DNA of 64,000 bases, taken from NCBI RefSeq assembly GCF_048128805.1, contig NC_136019.1, positions 17,505,381 through 17,569,380 of the forward strand, in the 5' to 3' direction. Every line of letters begins with the position of its first letter. The first letter of the stretch is position 1. The stretch comes from Centroberyx gerrardi (lineage: Eukaryota > Chordata > Actinopteri > Beryciformes > Berycidae). Below, in pieces: positions 34,930 to 46,688 of the stretch. Both the position numbers and the translations under genes were made by a program. Below the pieces are notes generated by a model. It saw nothing but the letters and a program-made list of their open reading frames with translations, searched no databases and was not told the DNA's origin.

Positions 34930-37900
34930 AGCTTGTAAGTAAGTAAGTAAGTAAGTAAGTAAAGTTTATTTATATAGCACCTTTCACAGAGCAAAGTCAC
35001 AAAGTGCTTCACAGGAGTAAAATAGTTAAAATAAGACCATCAAATAGTAGGAAACAATAAAACATAAAAACGAAGGACATAAAAACACAGAAATACAGAC
35101 ACAAGAGGCTAGACAAAGGCCAGTCTGAACAGATGAGTCTTCAGCTGCTTTTTAAAAGTGTCAACAGAGACCGCAGATCTTAAGTCCAGTGGAAGAGCGT
35201 TCCATAGTTTAGGTGCCACAATTTCAAAGGCTCGATCACCTTTTGTTTTGAGCCTAGAGCGAGGGACAACCAGTAAGCCCTGGTCAGAAGACCTAAGTGA
35301 CCTGCTGGTAATGTAGGGATGGAGTAGGTCGCAGATGTACACAGGTGCCTGACCATGCAGGGCTCTATATGTGATTACAAGAACCTTAAATTGAATTCTA
35401 AACTTGATGGGAAGCCAATGTAAGGAAGCTAAAATGGGTGTGATATGAGACGTCTTGCTGGACCTGGTCAACAGCCTTGCAGCAGCATTCTGGACCATTT
35501 GTAGATGATCCAGGGATGACTTGCTGAGGCAGGTGAAAAGGGAATTACAGTAGCCCAGGCGGGATGATATAAAGGCATGAATAATCTCCAACTCAGCTTG
35601 TGACACAACAGACTTGAGTTTGGCAATGTTTCTAAGCTGGAAAAAACATGTACGGGACAATGACTTAATTTGTTGATCAAAGTACATAGCCTGATCAAAA
35701 ATAACACCAAGATTTCTAAGGTTAGACCGTACAGTTGAGGAAAGGGACCCAATACACTGAGCAACCTTGGAAACGATACTGTCTGAAGCAATAATAAGAA
35801 CCTCAGTCTTGTCTGTGTTAAGCTGTAGAAAGTTGTTGGCCATCCAGTCCTTAATGGCAATCAGACAATCATGCAAAACAGACAGTTTGTCAGTCTTATC
35901 TGGCTTAAAAGAGATGTACAGCTGAATATCATCAGCGTAGCAGTGATAAGAAACACCTTTAAATTTGCTAATAATCAGTCCTAGGGGAAGCATATATAAA
36001 GCAAATAAGATAGGACCCAAAACAGAACCCTGGGGCACACCACAGGATAGGGCAGTAGTTGCAGACATGTAGGGACCAACCGACACAGAAAAACTCCTAT
36101 CCAAGAGATAGGAAGAGAACCAGTCCAGGGCGCTCCCAGAGACACCCACCCACTGCCTAAGCCTTTCGATCAGAATGCAGTGATCTACAGTATCGAAAGC
36201 TGCACTAAGATCCAGCAGCACCAAAACGGAGCATTCACCCACATCAGAAGACATCATGATGTCATTGGAGACTCTGAGAAGAGCTGTTTCAATGGAATGC
36301 TTCTGACAGAAACCAGACTGGAACTTATCAAGAATGTTGTGTGCATTCAGAACAGCAGTGAGCTGTTTGGCAACAACTTTTTCTAAAATTTTTGAAATAA
36401 AAGGCAACTTGGATATAGGCCTATAGTTTTTGGGCAGGGATGGATCAAGGTTAGTTTTTTTTAGGAGACGCTGAACAACTGCATGTTTAAAATAAGCTGG
36501 GACACAACCAGATTGCAGGGAGCTATTAATAATAGACACCAGACACGGACCAATAGACCTAAGTACATTTTTAAACATAGACGTTGGTAAGATATCTAAG
36601 GGGCTTGAAGAAGTTTTCATAGTGCCCACCAGATCAATGAGGTCTTGCAGGGAAATGGGAGAGAAGCAGTTCAAAATTGACGGCTGAGTTGGGCAGGAGA
36701 CGGAAAGGGGAGTGGAAGAGGGGATGATGCTTGCCCTAACATCTCTAACCTTATCCACAAAGAAGGAGAGAAAGTTACTGCAATCCTCATTTGAAAATAC
36801 AGGCACATCAGGGGGTGCAGGAGTGACAATGTTGTTGATAGTGTCAAATAGGACTTTAGGATTTCGTTTACTGGAGGATATTAGGTTAGCAAAGTAAGAA
36901 GCCCTCGCATCCTTAACCATATTGTTAAACTCAGTTAAAAGGTCTTTGCAATAGATACGGTGAACTTGGAGCTTGGTGGATTTCCACAGTCGCTCCACCC
37001 ACCGACATTTACACCTGAAACAACGAATAGTGCCGTTTAACCAGGGGGATGAATTGACGGAGGGAGCAAGTCAAGTTTTACGAGGAGCCACTTCATCCAA
37101 AATGGAAGAGCAATGCACATTAAAGGAGTGGACCAGACAATCAACGTCAGTGTGAGAAGTCTGCACTGCGCTTGGGTCAAAAGCTGCAGAAAATTTCTCT
37201 GCTGAGAGGCGATTTAAGATGCTAGAGCAATTTACTCGTTTACAGGGCAGATAATCTAAGTTAAAAGACAGGTTGAACAAAACACATTCATGATCAGTAA
37301 CATGCAGCTCCTCAGAGCAAATAGAATCAATATTTAAACCAAGCGTAAAAACAAGGTCCAAGGTATGACCCCTAATGTGCGTGGGACCAGACACATGTTG
37401 AATAAAATTTAAAGACTCAGTGACATTAAGAAAATCAGCAGCAAAACTGCTTGTATTGTCATCAACGTGAATATTAAAATCACCAACCATAATAACTCTG
37501 TCCAGCCTAATGATAGAGGATAAAAAATCACTGAATTCAGACATAAAAGAACTATTTGAGCCAGGGGGGCGGTAAATTAAAATACAATAAAACGGATTTG
37601 AACGACCAACTTTGGTCATCTGCAGTTCAAATGAGGAGAAAGACCCAGTGCTCACCGTCCGACTTGCAAAGCAGCTCCTAAACACCACAGCGAGTCCTCC
37701 ACCCCGGCCCGAGGTCCTGGGAGTGCTGATAAAAGTACAATCCAGCGGGCACAGTTCGATTAGGGGGCCGTAATCCTCGCTCCTCTGCTAAGTCTCTGTC
37801 AGAAACAGGAAATCCAAGTCTTTTGAGATGAATAAATCGTTCAGTATGAAGGATTTATTCGCGATGGAACGGGCATTTACCAGCGCCATCCTGAAGGGCA

Positions 37901-38090
37901 CAGATCCACCACCAGTAACAGCAGAGGCCCGAGCCAAGGGGCGCAAGCACCGAGAGTCCGCTCCACCGCGCTCCAAGGAACGTCTCACCGGGGGGAAAGT
38001 AGCCGACAGGGAGTGTCCGGAAACACAGGTCGGAGGCAGGAGAATCTGACGCCAAGATACACTGACAACCAGGGTGAGGGGGATCCAGAC
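34930..38090 (-). mobile_element. Nearly full-length L2-type LINE
   Basis: About 3.15 kb, inserted in the Gypsy fossil. The 3' end on the minus strand is GTGCTATATAAATAAACTT plus (CTTA)n at about 34,935-34,965, a typical L2 tail. The 5' end is placed where Gypsy reverse-transcriptase sequence stops after a YHQVPV stretch. The single ORF2-like frame is described separately. This is the best preserved LINE in the window, so a recent insertion. Confidence 0.85.
35109..37889 (-). pseudogene. L2 ORF2 (endonuclease and reverse transcriptase), two stops
   Basis: One reading frame of about 926 codons from a candidate ATG at 37,889 to the stop at 35,109. The N-terminal apurinic-type endonuclease shows NARSIANKS, YRPPGSNSSF and GDFNIHVDD. 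The reverse transcriptase shows YRPISKLPFISKILEK, LVLLDLSAAFDTVDH, GVPQGSVLGPILFALYM and the catalytic YHCYADDIQLY; the C-terminus ends LKTHLFRLAF. Only two in-frame stops interrupt it: TAG at 37,788-37,790 (from an expected Trp) and TGA at 37,071-37,073 (from an expected Arg, a CpG-type change). There is no frameshift between 37,889 and 35,109. L2 ORF2 proteins are usually about this long. Confidence 0.85.
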
Positions 38091-39177
38091 GGGCACCTGG
38101 TGGTATCCACGAACGAGGTCCACTTTGGAAAAGATTACTTTCCCCGCCAGGTGGGCGGAAAAGTCCTGGATGTGCGGAACCGGGTAGCGGTCCGGCGTCG
38201 ACACGTTGTTGAGACGGCGGTAATCGCCGCACGGGCGCCACCCGCCGTTGGGCTTCGGGGCGATGTGGAGGGGTGAAGCCCACGGGCTGTTGGAGCAGCG
38301 AATGATGCCGAGGCGCTCCATAGTCTCGAACTCCGTCCTGGCGATGATGAGCTTGGCCGGGTCGAGGCGCCGGGCCCGGGTGTAGACCGGGGGACCGGTG
38401 GTGGCGATGTGGTGTTCCACCCCGTGCTTGGCGGTGGATGACGAGAAGGTGGGCTGCGTGAGGTCCGGGAACTCTCGTCCGCGGCGGATAGCATGCTAGA
38501 CAGTCTGATGGAGTCTGCTCCGCTGAGTGTACACGCGTATGAACTGAAGGTGACAGCGTCGATCAAGCGGCGGTGTTTGACATCTACCAGTCCATAGGCG
38601 CATAGGAAATCCGCGCTGAGGAGGGAGACGGTCACTTCCGCCGTGACAAAGCCCCAGCCGAACTGCTGTCTGCCGAAACACAGCGCCACGTACCTCGTGC
38701 CGTAGTTGCGGATGGGGCTGCCGTTAGCGGCTTCCATGGGGGGGCCGTGTCCGCCGGCCAGGATGTCCAGCCGCGCAGTGTTGTTGACCAGCCAGGAAAA
38801 ATTTATCAGCCTCCTCGGCCAGAGCACGGCAGTCAGTGATGGCGGTGTTGGCCAGGGCAGCCCGTACCTGGGAAGGCAGCTGTCGCAGGAACAGGTGGAC
38901 GAAGAGGAAATCGGGTTTGTGCCCACCCAGGAGATCCAGCATCCTGTCCATGAGCTCAGACGGCTTGCTGTCACCGAGGTTTGCAGAGAGAAGAGCCGGC
39001 TAGCCTGCTCGGCGTCGGAAAGTTCAACAGCTTTCAACAGATGGGCTTTGAGTGTCTCATATTTATCTTGCTGCGGGGAGTTTTGAGGAAGTTCACCACT
39101 CGGGATGCAGTTGAACTCCCGAGGGCCGACACCACGTAAAAGTATCTTGTGGCATCTGCGGTGATCTCCCGAAGCGC

Positions 39178-39455
39178 TGCCTGCCTGCTCATCTGCTTGT
39201 CTACTAGCCAGCCTGTCAGCTCATCTGCTTTCCTGCCTGCTCATCTGCTTGTCTACTAGCCAGCCTGTCAGTTCATCTGCTAGCCTGTCTGCCCGTCAGC
39301 CAGCCAAGTCCGGATCACCTACACCACTCCACCTCGCTGCCTTCATCTCATTACCCCCAAACCAACCATCAACCTTCCAATAAACCTTTTTCCTTTTCCA
39401 TCCACCTATGGTCTCTGTCTGCATTTTGGGTCCTAGAAAACAAACCGTAACACTC
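39178..39455 (+). mobile_element. Probable LTR fragment with 52 bp tandem duplication
   Basis: On the plus strand AATAAA (about 39,379) is followed about 75 bp later by the end AAACAAACCGTAACA, resembling the 3' end of an LTR. Left of it is a 52 bp unit in two copies (39,180 and 39,232 on; CTGCTCATCTGCTTGTCTAC in each). It abuts the C-terminal coding part of the LINE to its right and the gag-like part of the Gypsy fossil to its left. The assignment is tentative. Confidence 0.4.
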
Positions 39456-41645
39456 GGATCGAATGGAGTTTGGTAACTCATTCCACCACCGAGGAACCGC
39501 AGAAGAGAAGAGTCTGGATAGAGACTTAAGGCCTTGTTGTGGTGGCAGCACCAGGCACCGCTCATTGGCACAGCGTAGTGAGTGAGAAGGAGTGTAGACC
39601 TGAATGAGGGAGTTCAGGTAGGTGGATACCGTTTTGGTTGCTGCTTTGTAGGCGAGCATCAAGTATTTGAACTTGATGTGGGCAGCAACTGGGAGCCAGT
39701 GGAGGGATATGAACAGCGGAGTGACATGTGCTATTTTGGACTGGTTGAAGACCAGATGCCCCACCCGGATCATCTGCAGAGGTTTGAGCATAAATGCCAG
39801 GAGACCTGCCAGTAAGGAGTTGCAGTTGTCAAGGTGTGATATTACAAGAGCCTGTACCAGGAGTTGTACTGCATGCCCAGATAGGTAGGGTTTAATCTTC
39901 CTGATGTTGTACAGGGCAAATCGACATGACCGAGCAACAGAAGCCATATGATACTTAAAGGTTAGTTGGTCATTAATCATGACACCCAAGTTTTGGGCAG
40001 ACTGGGTATAAGCTGAGCTGATTCGAGCTGGATACTGATCTGCTGTTGTATAGAGGGACTGGCTGGGATGACAAGGAGCTCAGTTTTTGATAGGTTAAGC
40101 TGAAGGTGGCGTTCTTTCATCCATGCTGAGATATTGGCGAGGCATGCCGATATCCATGCCGAGACTGTGGTGTCTTCTGGTGGGAATGATAGGAAGAGCT
40201 GGATGTCGTCAGCATATGAATGGTATGAGAAGTCATGTGAGTGGATGATTGCGCCAAGTGAGGTGGTGTATATTGAAAAGAGAAGAGGTCCAAGCACTGA
40301 CCCTGTGAGAGAGCAGATCCTGAGAAGCCAAGCTCAGCGAGTGTGGAGAGGAGGATTTGGTAGTTAACTCTGTCAAAGGCAGCCGATAGGTCTAGCAATA
40401 TTAGAAATGAAGACTGACCAGCAGTTCTAGCTGATAGCAGTGTTTCCACTACAGACAAGAACGCAGTCTCGGTAGAGCGTCCGTGCTTGAAGCCAGACTG
40501 GATAGGATTGTACAGGACTGTGTGCTCAAGTATCTTGGAAAGGAAGGGGAGGAGTGAAACCGGCCTGTAATTTTCAACCCGAGATGGGTTGAGTGTAGGT
40601 TTCTTTAGCAGCGGGGTAACCCGAGCTTGCTTAAATGCAGTGGGGAACACACCCGTTGTAAGTGAGGAATTGATGATGTGTGTGACTGCAGGGTTAAGCG
40701 TGGGTGAAATGGCCTGCAGGAGGTTGGAGGGTATGGTGTCCAACGGACAGGTAGTGGGACGAGAGTCAACCAGAAGCTTTTAAGTTTTTAAATAGGAGGA
40801 GAATGATGATAGGAGAGACTGATAGTCAATGAGGTCAGTGGGATCTCTGGATTTGCGCCATTTCCTCTCCGCTGCTCTGAGCTCCGCCCGTTGCTCTCTG
40901 ATGACATTGGTGAGCCATGGACTGGGGGGGGTGTTACAAGTAGGTTTGGATGAGAGGGGGCAGAGATTGTTAAGAGAGGAGGCTAGCGAGGAGCAAAGTG
41001 TGTCTGTAGCCTCGTTGACGTGGCGTGAAAAGAATTCATTATGAGGAGGCGTGTTAGCCGAGACCTCATTGGAAAGCTGAGCCGGTGTGAGGGAACGGAG
41101 GTTTCGTCAGAAAGAGACCATTTGCAGAGGAACGTGAGGATGTTCCAGTAAGGAAACCGTGAAGTGAATACAGAAGTGGTCTGACGGATGTAAGGGGGTG
41201 ACAGTCAGATTTGCTGTGGAGCAGTTCCGAGTCACAATCAGATCGAGTGTATTGCCAGCTTTGTGTGTGGGAGGGGTGGAGACCTGTTTAAGGTCAAATG
41301 AGCACAGAAGTGAAAGGAAGTCAACCGCTTGGGGTTTGTCAAGATGGATATTCATGTCCCTGAAGACAATCAGTGGGGTGCCATCTTCAGGAATGGCTGA
41401 GAATAGCATGTCCCATTCAACTACAAAGTTCCCCAGCTGACCTTTGCATCCGATGGCTGCATCCAAGCTAAAACATAGCTGAGATTCAATTCTCGATGGC
41501 TGACGCACACGTTCTCCGTCATTGAAATAAAGTTGAAGTTGTAAAGTTGTTTTCTGGTGTATCCATTCAAAAGTCAACGCGCTCTGTGGAGCAGGGAGAA
41601 CGTCACGTTGCGCAACGCTGATGGCAACTTGACACAACGCTGGTA
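39456..41645 (-). mobile_element. Decayed LINE of the jockey/L2 group
   Basis: Minus-strand non-LTR element cut at both ends. Recognisable parts are endonuclease (DMNIHLDKPQAVDFLSLL, NTLDLIVTRNCS), linker, reverse transcriptase ([48 protein letters not shown]) and C-terminal region (FALYNIRKIKPYLSGHA, HVTPLFISLHWLPV, WWNELPNSI). At least three frame breaks separate these pieces. It is a different family from the LINE at 35 kb (distinct sequence) and clearly older. Confidence 0.8.
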
Positions 41646-41689
41646 GTGGAGCTCTAACGTTAGAGAAAGCTTAGTAAATTTCCAGTCTT

Positions 41690-43281
41690 TGGAAATGATG
41701 AAACAAACCAGGATTCTGGCCAGGAATGAGAAAGTGGATAGGAAGTTGATCCGATATCATTTCCTTATTATTAGTCGAATTAACGACTTTATGAATATGT
41801 ACATTACAATGTATAGCTTTTGACCTATTGACCTTTGCCCATATGCTCTGTACCTCTTTCTGTGTAGCAGCCTTTGTGGTTCTCAGCAGGATTAAGAGGT
41901 TGTTCTTGGCACTAAAGAAGATTATAGCATCCAAAACCAGCACTTTTGTGAATAACAGAAGGTATCTTCACAACGTAAAGAAACCACAATGAAAAGTGTC
42001 CTTAGAGAGTCTCTTACAATACTACTACTACTAATAATAATGATAATGATAACTAAATAGCACACAGTTGAGCGCATACCTCCGCCAACACTATGCAGTT
42101 GTCAACATATGCCAGTTCCACATGTCAGATTTTCAACAAAAGGTAATAATTTCTTCCGTGCCTCATGACCAACTTGTTTCACATTTTCATGACTGGATCT
42201 GAAATGGGATATGAGATATGGCTGTTCAAATTCTAGCGACTTTTAAGCATTTTATCTGATAATCACAACACCACGTGGCCAATCAGCTCTACATCTGTTC
42301 AGTGGCCATTATGGCTGCCCTACCATTGGAGCACATTTTGGAAAAAATGGCAGGGCGGTTGTGTCTAAACCGGTAATGAGCTCTCCAGTGCCCCTATGTT
42401 GTTTAATTGGGCCAATAATGGAGGGTTTGCCTCTTCTTATGTCTGCTGATAAACACACAAAGTTTGATGGTGTTACGTGAATCTGTTTGGAAGTTGTATG
42501 CATTTTTGTGAGAGGCCACGCCCACTGCCACACACCCCTTTGGCAGTTAAAGCAGTTAAAATCCTACATACTGCATTTTGAACAAGCTGAACAAGCTGCA
42601 GAGTTTTAGTAGATGACAGAAAAATCACTTGTGAAATATTTACTTTTGAAGTGGAAAACCACAATAAGCAGGTTTGAAACAAGCTGCTGAGTTCAGAAGT
42701 CAGGATTCAATTCTATGAGACCTTCAGATCGGCCTCTCATTTATTGTTAAAATTTGTCTCTTTACAACATCACAGGTTACAGTATTGGTTCTCTGGATTC
42801 TAGCTTTGGAAGCCTTGAGTCATGTTCTCAAGTATGGATTGAACTGTCTAAAATCATATGAACAGCGTGTGAATTTGGTGTGTATTTTCTGATTAAATGC
42901 AGACTACATGCTATGACTGCAAATAATCTTTTCCATTGCTGTATCCCTAGTAAAGCTAACTAGTTACTACTAGTTGGACAGATAATATTATGCTTGCATA
43001 CCAGTTATCTGGTCTGCATAACTTGTACAGCTATACATATCGGGCTGCCTTCCTGGTGATCAGAGCATGACTGGACTCTGCTGTATCTTAAACCAATGTT
43101 CATGTGTGCAGGTATGTTCTGTTTCACTGATTTTAAAAGTAATGTTGGGATGTGGAGTCATTTTGTGGTTCAGATACCTCTATCCATGTGTCTTTTCAAG
43201 GACCAGAATTGACACTGTAGGGGGCTGTGACCATGTCTTCAATGTTGCCTAAATAGGAAATTCAATGTCAGTTCTGGTGGG
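41690..43281. repeat. 5' flank of NITR-A3, shared with NITR-A4
   Basis: No gene. Near-identical to 54,345-55,850 upstream of A4. It is related to the A1/A2 flank only in its last part (from about 42,740, ATCACAGGTTACAGT). The homology starts abruptly at CCAGGAATGAGAAAGTGG, which marks the right edge of the 13.6 kb transposon nest. Confidence 0.75.
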
Positions 43282-43286
43282 CCAAT
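43282..43286 (+). promoter_or_regulatory. CCAAT box, NITR-A3 promoter
   Basis: GGGCCAATCAAA, 75-79 bp upstream of the A3 ATG, as in the other A genes. Confidence 0.5.
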
Positions 43287-43360
43287 CAAAAAGAGTCTTG
43301 TCTCTGAAGAGTGGAGCACATATGGAGATTCTCTCAGTTCTACACAGAAATTTTGACACA

Positions 43361-44962
43361 ATGACTCCTCCGAAGTTTGCTTTTTATCTGACATGTTTAT
43401 TCTTGGGGAGAATGAGTAAGTTTTTGCACTGCATTTTGTATCATTTAGACTGTGTGCTCAATCTTCATATGATTGCTTCTAATATTTTTTTATGTATTCT
43501 GCAATACATACATTGTACATTACAATTTTCTGAAGATGATGTTATAACATTAATTGTGCATTTGCTTTATCTCTATTTCTATTTCAGCTCATATGACAAC
43601 TCTGAAACAATCCTCATCTGTACATCAGGAGAGTGGTCTTATATCAGTTAATGTTGGAGACAACGTGACTTTGCGATGCTTCTCTGAAGGTGATGTAGCA
43701 GTGATGTTTTACTGGTATAAGCTAACACTGGGACAGAAACCAAAGCTCATGTCTACCTTCTATAAGCATGATAAAAATGGCAGTTTTCATGATGAATTCA
43801 AGTACGATCCACGCTTCATACTGGAAACTGAAAATGGTAAAAATCACTTGAAGATCTCAGAATTGCGCCTTTCAGACTCAGCAACTTATTTCTGTGCAAG
43901 TAGCGATTCCTATGAGTTGACATTTGCGGAGGGCGCTATTCTCAGTGTAAAGGGTTCGGGTTCCAACATCCAAGCTTTCGTCCACCAGCCAGCGTCTGAG
44001 ACCATCCAGCCAGGAGGCTCTGTGACTCTGAACTGTACAGTACACACTGGGACCTGTGACGGAGAACACAGTGTTTACTGGTTCAGAAGCTCAGGAGAAT
44101 CTCGTCCAGCAATCATTTACACCCATGGAGTCAGGAATGATCAGTGTGAGAGGAAACCCAAGACCCAAACACAGACCTGTGTCTACAACTTCCCAATGAA
44201 GAGCCTGAATCTTTCTGATGCTGGGACTTACTACTGTGCTGTGGTCTCATGTGGGGAGATACTGTTTGGAAATGGGATCGAGATGGACATTGAACGTAAG
44301 TCACATTTTAGCAGAGGCTGTCTCATTTCACAGATAGTTGTGATTACTCCCTCACCAAATTTCAGAGTCACATAAACAGATAAGAAAGCTAAAAACTTTG
44401 CAATGTGTCCTAATGTCTGGATCTGTGCAGATGGGGTGGATTCTCTTGTCTTAGTGTATTTCTTGAGTGTGGCAGTGGCGTTCACCACCATCCTTGTTGT
44501 TATCCTGGCTTTCTCGGTGTACAAGATGAACAAAATAAATTGTTGCCAATGCACAGGTAATTAATATTCTTTGTTTTTGATAGCATATATTCACTGTACA
44601 TGGCATTTCAGTAAGAGGGCTTTTCATTCTGTCTACTTTTTCATAACCAGATTCTCAACCAAGAAATTCAGTTGACTCTACTCCGAATGCAGAGGTGAGT
44701 CTTTTCTATTTACATCAACTGTTGTATTAATGTACCAAGATATTTTTATAGCACTGCAATAAAGTGTTTCTGTGGGCTTCTGTCATATTTCTCTCATATA
44801 CGATGTTACATTATTATTAGAACTAACAGTTTTATTTTTTACCAGGCCCAAGATGCAGACAACCTCCATTACGCTGCTTTAAGTGAAAACAAATCCAAAA
44901 GATCAAGAAGACAGAGGGACAACACCAAGACTGAATGTGTGTACTCCAGCATAAGGCAGTAG
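43361..44962 (+). CDS. nitr: NITR-A3, inhibitory novel immune-type receptor (5 exons, 349 aa)
   Basis: Subfamily A NITR. Exons are 43,361-43,415, 43,588-44,295 (V plus I), 44,431-44,556 (transmembrane), 44,651-44,694 and 44,846-44,962, with the same lengths and phases as A1. V-domain loops differ from A1 and A2 (GDVAVMFYWYK, SDSYELTF). The last base of exon 1 is A where the A1 and A2 exons have G, which changes the junction residue from Ala to Thr. The I domain keeps six cysteines but its J-like motif reads FGNGI where A1 has FGNGT. Intron 2 carries a stop soon after the donor, so retention would truncate the protein before the membrane. Uncharged helix; LHYAAL and CVYSSI in the tail. AATAAA at 45,126. 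Confidence 0.92.
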
Positions 44963-45781
44963 AGCTGGGCATGTTTCATCTGTACTTTGAATGATCAGGC
45001 TTTGCTTCTGTTTTACTAATTGTATTAGTTCCTCTCTATAAAGGTAATGTAGACTTTCCTGAAATAGGAACAGTTTTGTCAAAGTGATTTCATCTAAATA
45101 TGATGACTGTAAAGCCTTGCCTTGCAATAAACTGAGAAAGCTTATGTCAGAGGGCTTCTTTGAAGTGATTTCTGATGTGAAAGGTGCAATGATTTCCACT
45201 ATCACTATACCTGAAGGTTACAATGTGCAGAGAAGAACTACATTCACACCTCTGTGGTGTGAGTAACCAGCCAAACGGCTGGCTACAGCCAGCACCCTCG
45301 TCTACTGTCAGGTACTGCCAGGTAAAAGCAGTACAGGTGCCAGAAGGTGGGGAAAGGCAGCCACACACACACAGCTGTACTAAGCATGACCCACAGACTC
45401 AAAGGAGACATATTCAGCCACGCACACACTCATACACACTGCAGACAGTCAGTGAAATGATGCAGAATGACCAAGAGACATCCCTAGACTAGGTTTCCAA
45501 TGGCTGGTTCCTATGTTAATGCTGTCTAGAGTACAGTAAAGTAAAAGAAGAGACTGTGTTAGTCCCAAATTAGACAGGTTACAGTTGGTTGAATGACAGT
45601 GACACTAGACAGGTTTTGAGTTTGGATTTGAAGATGTTCAACGAATTAGTTTCCCTAATGTTCCCCAGAGAGGTCTGCTATTCCACAGTGGTGTCTGGTG
45701 GTGAAGTTTGGCTCTTGACTCCCTGAACTAGACCTATCTCATAACGCACATGCACAAACCAGAGCACAGTAACAACACATA
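44963..45781. repeat. 3' flank of NITR-A3
   Basis: Matches 3,758-4,324 after A1, then continues without the MITE (the empty site is at about 45,530), then the decayed LINE tail and the beginning of the Gypsy RNase H remnant, which stops at about 45,727. No gene. Confidence 0.7.
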
Positions 45782-46688
45782 GGGGCTCATTCAGAAAACT
45801 TACCGGCAGGTTTAGCGTGACGTTACAGGCAGATACCTCACAGTAGGTGTTTTCTCATTCATGAACGTGAAATATTGGGACGTTATTAGCGTTACCTTTT
45901 TCCTCGTACTTCCACCCCTTTTGATCATTTACATATTGTGAGCGCGATTCATAAAAGCACACAGCGCCGCAAAAAATACCATCCGCTCTAGTTAGATGGT
46001 ACATTGTAGAAATTAATGTTAACTAATGAAAACAAATTTTAACAATGAAAAAAACAAAAAAAACAATAGATGAGTTACATTGTGTCCCAGAGCATTAATT
46101 ATTATTGGAAACATGAAAGTGTTAAATAAGTATGATTCACACACTGGTTTTGCAATCATTAATTACCACTCTGATTGTGGTTATAAAAGCTATCTGATAT
46201 GATATATCTCCTGTGAAGCACCTTGAGATGTCATTGTATTTTAAAGTGTGCTACATAAATAAAATTGAAGATTATTAGTTATTATTATTATGATTCGGTT
46301 TATCATGATGAAAAAGAGAAGATGACCATACGCATATCCCATACAATTTTTAGCAGCTGCTGGAGTGTACCTAATGCTAAAGATACAGAACCGCACACTG
46401 CTGCCAATGCTCCAATATATTTATTTATCTGTGATAGGTCTTCATCAGGTCATGATCACCACCTATGATCAATTAATAATTTCAGTCAGTAATATCATAA
46501 ACATTCGGTTTATCATGGCCAACATTACAGCAGCAGGAGTGCATGAGGAGGAGGGTGACACATCTATGCTTCCCATTGCACTGACACACAGGTGGACAGG
46601 TGTTACATATGTAAAGCTTAATTAACATGTTGGTCGCAGAGTTTGCGCGCCGCTATTCTGTTACCGTGGAGTTTTATGAATGAGCCCC
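45782..46688. mobile_element. Inverted-repeat DNA element with GGGGCTCATTCA ends
   Basis: Ends GGGGCTCATTCAGAAAACT and the reverse complement of GGGGCTCATTCATAAAACT: 19 bp with one mismatch. The 907 bp element has no recognisable transposase. It carries an L2 tail insert at about 46,197-46,290. PIF/Harbinger-like by appearance only; the target duplication is not clear. Confidence 0.65.
46197..46295 (+). mobile_element. L2-type LINE 3' tail insert
   Basis: GTGAAGCACCTTGAGATG ... GTGCTACATAAATAAAATTG then (TTA)n is a classic L2 3' end. The A1 copy at about 5,410 lacks it (TAAAAGCTGATATAATTTGG runs through). Confidence 0.7.

Larger units (their letters stand above)
32885..39175 (-). mobile_element. 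Gypsy LTR retrotransposon fossil (gag to integrase), split by a LINE
   Basis: Minus-strand Gypsy element in order from the right: gag-like region (about 39,175-38,720), protease-like region (about 38,720-38,500), reverse transcriptase start (about 38,420-38,090, DYRRLNNVSTPDRYPVPHI), a small RT piece at about 34,870-34,930, RNase H (about 34,010-33,600, TTDASDYAVGAVHEQWV) and zinc-binding plus integrase sequence (about 33,420-32,889, VDLVGPLPPSHGF, MVDRSTRWPEAVPLL). The L2 LINE at 34,930-38,090 and a probable LTR at about 34,018-34,870 sit inside it. It is broken several times and looks like a fossil of moderate age. Its own LTRs were not confirmed. Long open frames on the plus strand opposite it are antisense shadows. 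Confidence 0.8.

Noticed and set aside
35468-35860. Second minus-strand frame inside the L2 LINE
   Set aside because: Out-of-frame overlap with the reverse transcriptase frame, with no domain of its own.
37788-38420. A single 210-codon minus-strand protein at 38 kb
   Set aside because: The frame starts in the Gypsy fossil and runs by chance into the 5' end of the L2 LINE; it is a junction product of two elements.
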